In this document: positions 7,382-8,530 of the stretch, piece after piece
Layout: every line of letters starts with the position of its first letter
How positions within the stretch are numbered: the stretch's first letter is position 1
Source of the DNA: Brevundimonas sp. UBA7635
Lineage (GTDB): Bacteria; Pseudomonadota; Alphaproteobacteria; Caulobacterales; Caulobacteraceae
Assembly (NCBI GenBank): GCA_002483865.1
Contig: DLIT01000152.1
Coordinates: 1-8,530, forward strand
Direction of reading: 5' to 3'
Length of the DNA stretch: 8,530 nt
The notes under the pieces: model-generated
Database searches by the model: none
The model's input: only the letters and a program-made list of their open reading frames with translations
What the model was told of the DNA's origin: nothing
Position numbers and translations under genes: made by a program

Positions 7382-7544
7382 GCTCGACCTTAACCCAACC
7401 CATCCGTGCGATCTATCAGCCTGACTGATGGAGCTTGGTCGAAGCTGACCCTCCAGGACCTGCTCGGCTCTGGTTCTGCTGGCCAGCCGTCATCCCAAGG
7501 GAACAGTCGGTGTCGCACGCGACAATTTTGCAAGCTTGGGTGGA
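7382..7544. other. Divergent intergenic region, adenine deaminase / small gene
   Basis: This stretch must carry the deaminase promoter. A possible minus-strand -10, TGATAG (7418-7413), has TCGACC 18 nt upstream, but both are weak. Two small tandem stems are visible: ATCAG/CTGAT (7415-7429) and AGCTT/AAGCT (7432-7446). I see no gene here. Confidence 0.35.
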
Positions 7545-7569
7545 GGAACGGGGGGCCTAAGGGGTCGTT
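7545..7569 (+). promoter_or_regulatory. Predicted EcfG (sigma-T) general stress promoter
   Basis: GGAAC at 7545-7549 and CGTT at 7566-7569 are separated by exactly 16 nt. GGAAC-N16/17-CGTT is the established consensus of the alphaproteobacterial general stress sigma factor (EcfG; SigT in Caulobacter). Transcription would start near 7576, giving a leader of about 31 nt before the ATG at 7607. I checked the other GGAAC copies I noticed in the window and found no CGTT partner at this spacing. A 9-base motif can occur by chance, but the position directly upstream of a gene with a good ribosome binding site supports it. Confidence 0.65.
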
Positions 7570-7574
7570 AACCC

Positions 7575-7606
7575 TGGGACGGGGGGACAGCGAGAGGAAC
7601 GTCCCA
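7575..7606 (+). promoter_or_regulatory. Leader hairpin enclosing the ribosome binding site
   Basis: TGGGAC (7575-7580) pairs with GTCCCA (7601-7606), the six bases directly before the ATG. The loop contains the Shine-Dalgarno AGAGGAA (7593-7599). The 5' arm coincides with the predicted transcription start. Such a stem could limit access to the start codon; with only 6 bp and a 20-nt loop its stability would be modest. Confidence 0.35.
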
Positions 7607-8011
7607 ATGACCAATCAGAATGAGCCTAACTTTATCCGCCCGGGCATGTCGGGCGATGCCAATCCGGAGCATACCTCGGCCCAGCGTCGGTCGCACCATC
7701 CGGGGGTAGGGGAAGCCTTCCAGCAACAGCCAGGCCAAAACCAGGATGCATCGATGCAACAGGAAGGGCGCTCTTTTGCTCGCCAGGATGAAATCTTGGA
7801 CAGTCCCCTGGATGAGCCGGCTCGCCACAATCAGATCGACATGCAGCAGAGCCCTGATCCGGCCCAGGCCCGGTTCGAGGCCCAGACTGATCCAACTCTG
7901 GCCCAGGGCCGCGAACAGATCATCAACCAGTATCGGCAGGGCACCCAAGAACCTAGCTCTGAAGCTGACGCCTACAGCCGTCGCGACCCGGACTGGCAGA
8001 ACAAGCCGTAA
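7607..8011 (+). CDS. Small glutamine-rich hydrophilic protein, unknown function
   Basis: I do not recognise this 134-residue protein. It looks intrinsically disordered: 21 glutamines (about 16%), many Asp, Glu, Pro, Asn and Arg, no cysteine, one tryptophan (W130), and no hydrophobic stretch long enough for a membrane helix or signal peptide. Several short segments resemble each other loosely (DPAQARFEAQTDPTLAQGRE, 84-103). ATG 7607 is preferred over the in-frame ATG at 7406 because AGAGGAA lies 7 nt upstream and the upstream part would contain the promoter. The GGAAC-N16-CGTT promoter suggests induction by the general stress response; a hydrophilin-like protective role under osmotic or desiccation stress is a guess from composition. 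A strong terminator follows 34 nt after the stop. Confidence 0.75.
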   Translation: MTNQNEPNFIRPGMSGDANPEHTSAQRRSHHPGVGEAFQQQPGQNQDASMQQEGRSFARQDEILDSPLDEPARHNQIDMQQSPDPAQARFEAQTDPTLAQGREQIINQYRQGTQEPSSEADAYSRRDPDWQNKP

Positions 8012-8045
8012 CCGGCGGCTGATCCTGCGAGACTTCACAGGAAGG

Positions 8046-8072
8046 GCCGGAGGCTCAGGCTTCCGGCTTTTT
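8046..8072 (+). terminator. Rho-independent terminator after the glutamine-rich gene
   Basis: A 9-bp stem (GCCGGAGGC at 8046-8054 with GCTTCCGGC at 8059-8067, one G-U pair) and tetraloop TCAG are followed by five T's (8068-8072). It is a textbook intrinsic terminator, placed between the 134-aa gene and the 57-aa gene. Confidence 0.85.
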
Positions 8073-8111
8073 CCATGGCCGATCTTCCGACCAACCGACC
8101 TGGAGGCGTAA

Positions 8112-8285
8112 ATGACCCAGACCAACCCCAATCCGACCGACCCCTTCCGCGATCCGAAGCGGGACGCACCCGTGCCCCTGGACCTGCCGGACGAGTCGGT
8201 GCCGGAGGGTGACCCCGATATTCCGGAGATCGAGATCGAAGACCCGGCCCCCGAGGAAATGCCGATCCGCACAGACGCTGCCTGA
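8112..8285 (+). CDS. Small acidic proline-rich protein, unknown function
   Basis: This 57-codon open frame reads MTQTNPNPTDPFRDPKRD at its start and MPIRTDAA at its end. GGAGG (8102-8106) stands 5 nt before the ATG, the strongest Shine-Dalgarno in this part of the window, which is the main reason to call it a gene. Composition is extreme: 13 prolines (23%), 16 Asp/Glu against 4 Lys/Arg (net about -12), no Cys, Trp or Tyr, and a repetitive PEIEIEDPAPEE core. It must be disordered in isolation and is probably cytoplasmic. It lies 39 nt downstream of one terminator and 25 nt upstream of a second, related one. No separate promoter is visible, so expression may depend on read-through from the stress-type gene. 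I do not recognise a family; it could be missed by gene callers because of its size. Confidence 0.65.
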   Translation: MTQTNPNPTDPFRDPKRDAPVPLDLPDESVPEGDPDIPEIEIEDPAPEEMPIRTDAA

Positions 8286-8306
8286 CCCTGACCCTGTGCG
8301 GATAGG

Positions 8307-8348
8307 AAAAAGGCCGGAAACCCTGCGGCTTCCGGCCTGGCTTTTTTT
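8307..8348. terminator. Bidirectional terminator between the small gene and argS
   Basis: AGGCCGGAA (8311-8319) and TTCCGGCCT (8330-8338) form a perfect 9-bp stem with a 10-nt loop. On the plus strand a run of seven T's follows (8342-8348); on the minus strand the five A's at 8307-8311 give a T-run. It can therefore stop transcripts of the 57-aa gene and of the convergent argS, whose stop is only 15 nt away. Confidence 0.88.
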
Positions 8349-8362
8349 GGGGGTGATGCCCG

Positions 8363-8530
8363 TTACATCCGCTCAGGTGTCTGGATGCCCAGCAGGGTGA
8401 GCGCGGTTTCCAGCTGCAGGAGGGCAGCCGCCGACAGGCTGAGGCGCGAGCCACGGGTGGCCTCATGCCCAGGAGCCAGAACCGGACAGGCCGCATAGAA
8501 TTTCGAGAAGCTCTGCGCCACGCGATAGGC
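8363..8530 (-). CDS. argS: Arginyl-tRNA synthetase, C-terminal part
   Basis: Only the last 55 residues are inside the window; the gene enters from the right edge. The translation includes [18 protein letters not shown] and ends in [15 protein letters not shown] followed by TAA. The FY..CPVL block and the terminal LLGI..PERM are the conserved end of the DALR anticodon-binding domain of class I arginyl-tRNA synthetases, which charge tRNA-Arg in the cytoplasm. The C-terminus is intact and the gene ends at a bidirectional terminator shared with the convergent small gene. Identification rests on the C-terminus alone but the match is characteristic. Confidence 0.92.
   Translation of the reverse strand, partial: AYRVAQSFSKFYAACPVLAPGHEATRGSRLSLSAAALLQLETALTLLGIQTPERM

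Noticed and set aside
7500..7504. An upstream GGAAC as another EcfG -35
   Set aside because: The sequence 16-17 nt downstream does not contain CGTT.
7568..7572. TTAA within GTTAACC as a possible CtrA half-site
   Set aside because: The second TTAA at the required spacing is absent.
7596..7600. A second GGAAC just before the 134-aa gene, as an alternative EcfG -35
   Set aside because: No CGTT follows at 16-17 nt, and it overlaps the Shine-Dalgarno.
7568..8272. A 234-codon minus-strand open frame with serine/glycine-rich sequence
   Set aside because: It is antisense to the two small plus-strand genes, which have good Shine-Dalgarno sequences and terminators; its composition is that expected from the reverse strand of GC-rich coding DNA.

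Overview
The window is GC-rich, almost fully coding chromosomal DNA whose gene content and sequence style fit an alphaproteobacterium, most likely Caulobacterales (Brevundimonas/Caulobacter type). This placement is an inference from protein similarity recalled from memory, from GC-rich intergenic palindromes, and from a promoter matching the alphaproteobacterial EcfG (sigma-T) consensus. I see no mobile element, CRISPR array, tRNA or rRNA.

Left part (1-2810, minus strand): the glycine cleavage operon reads promoter, tandem glycine riboswitch, gcvT, gcvH, gcvPA, with gcvPA running off the left edge. Both gaps inside the operon carry strong palindromes: a 13-bp perfect stem between gcvT and gcvH, and a double-hairpin REP-like element between gcvH and gcvPA.

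Middle (2940-6252, plus strand, divergent from gcv): class I fructose-1,6-bisphosphatase (fbp) and nicotinamidase (pncA) sit 4 nt apart and are probably co-transcribed. After a 76-nt gap comes a second tight pair: a zinc-dependent aryl/benzyl-type alcohol dehydrogenase and a GXWXG/DUF4334 protein of unknown role, overlapping by ATGA.

Right part (6253-8530): a convergent hairpin region separates the plus-strand genes from a minus-strand adenosine-deaminase-superfamily gene that is better called adenine deaminase. Beyond it, on the plus strand, lie two small hydrophilic genes of unknown function. The first (134 aa, glutamine-rich, no cysteine) has a GGAAC-N16-CGTT promoter, which suggests control by the general stress response. 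The second (57 aa, very acidic and proline-rich) lies between two related terminator hairpins. The C-terminal 55 residues of arginyl-tRNA synthetase (argS, minus strand) close the window, facing a bidirectional terminator.

Most of the window is core metabolism: one-carbon/glycine, gluconeogenesis, NAD salvage, purine salvage and translation. The least described part is the small-gene module at 7545-8348.
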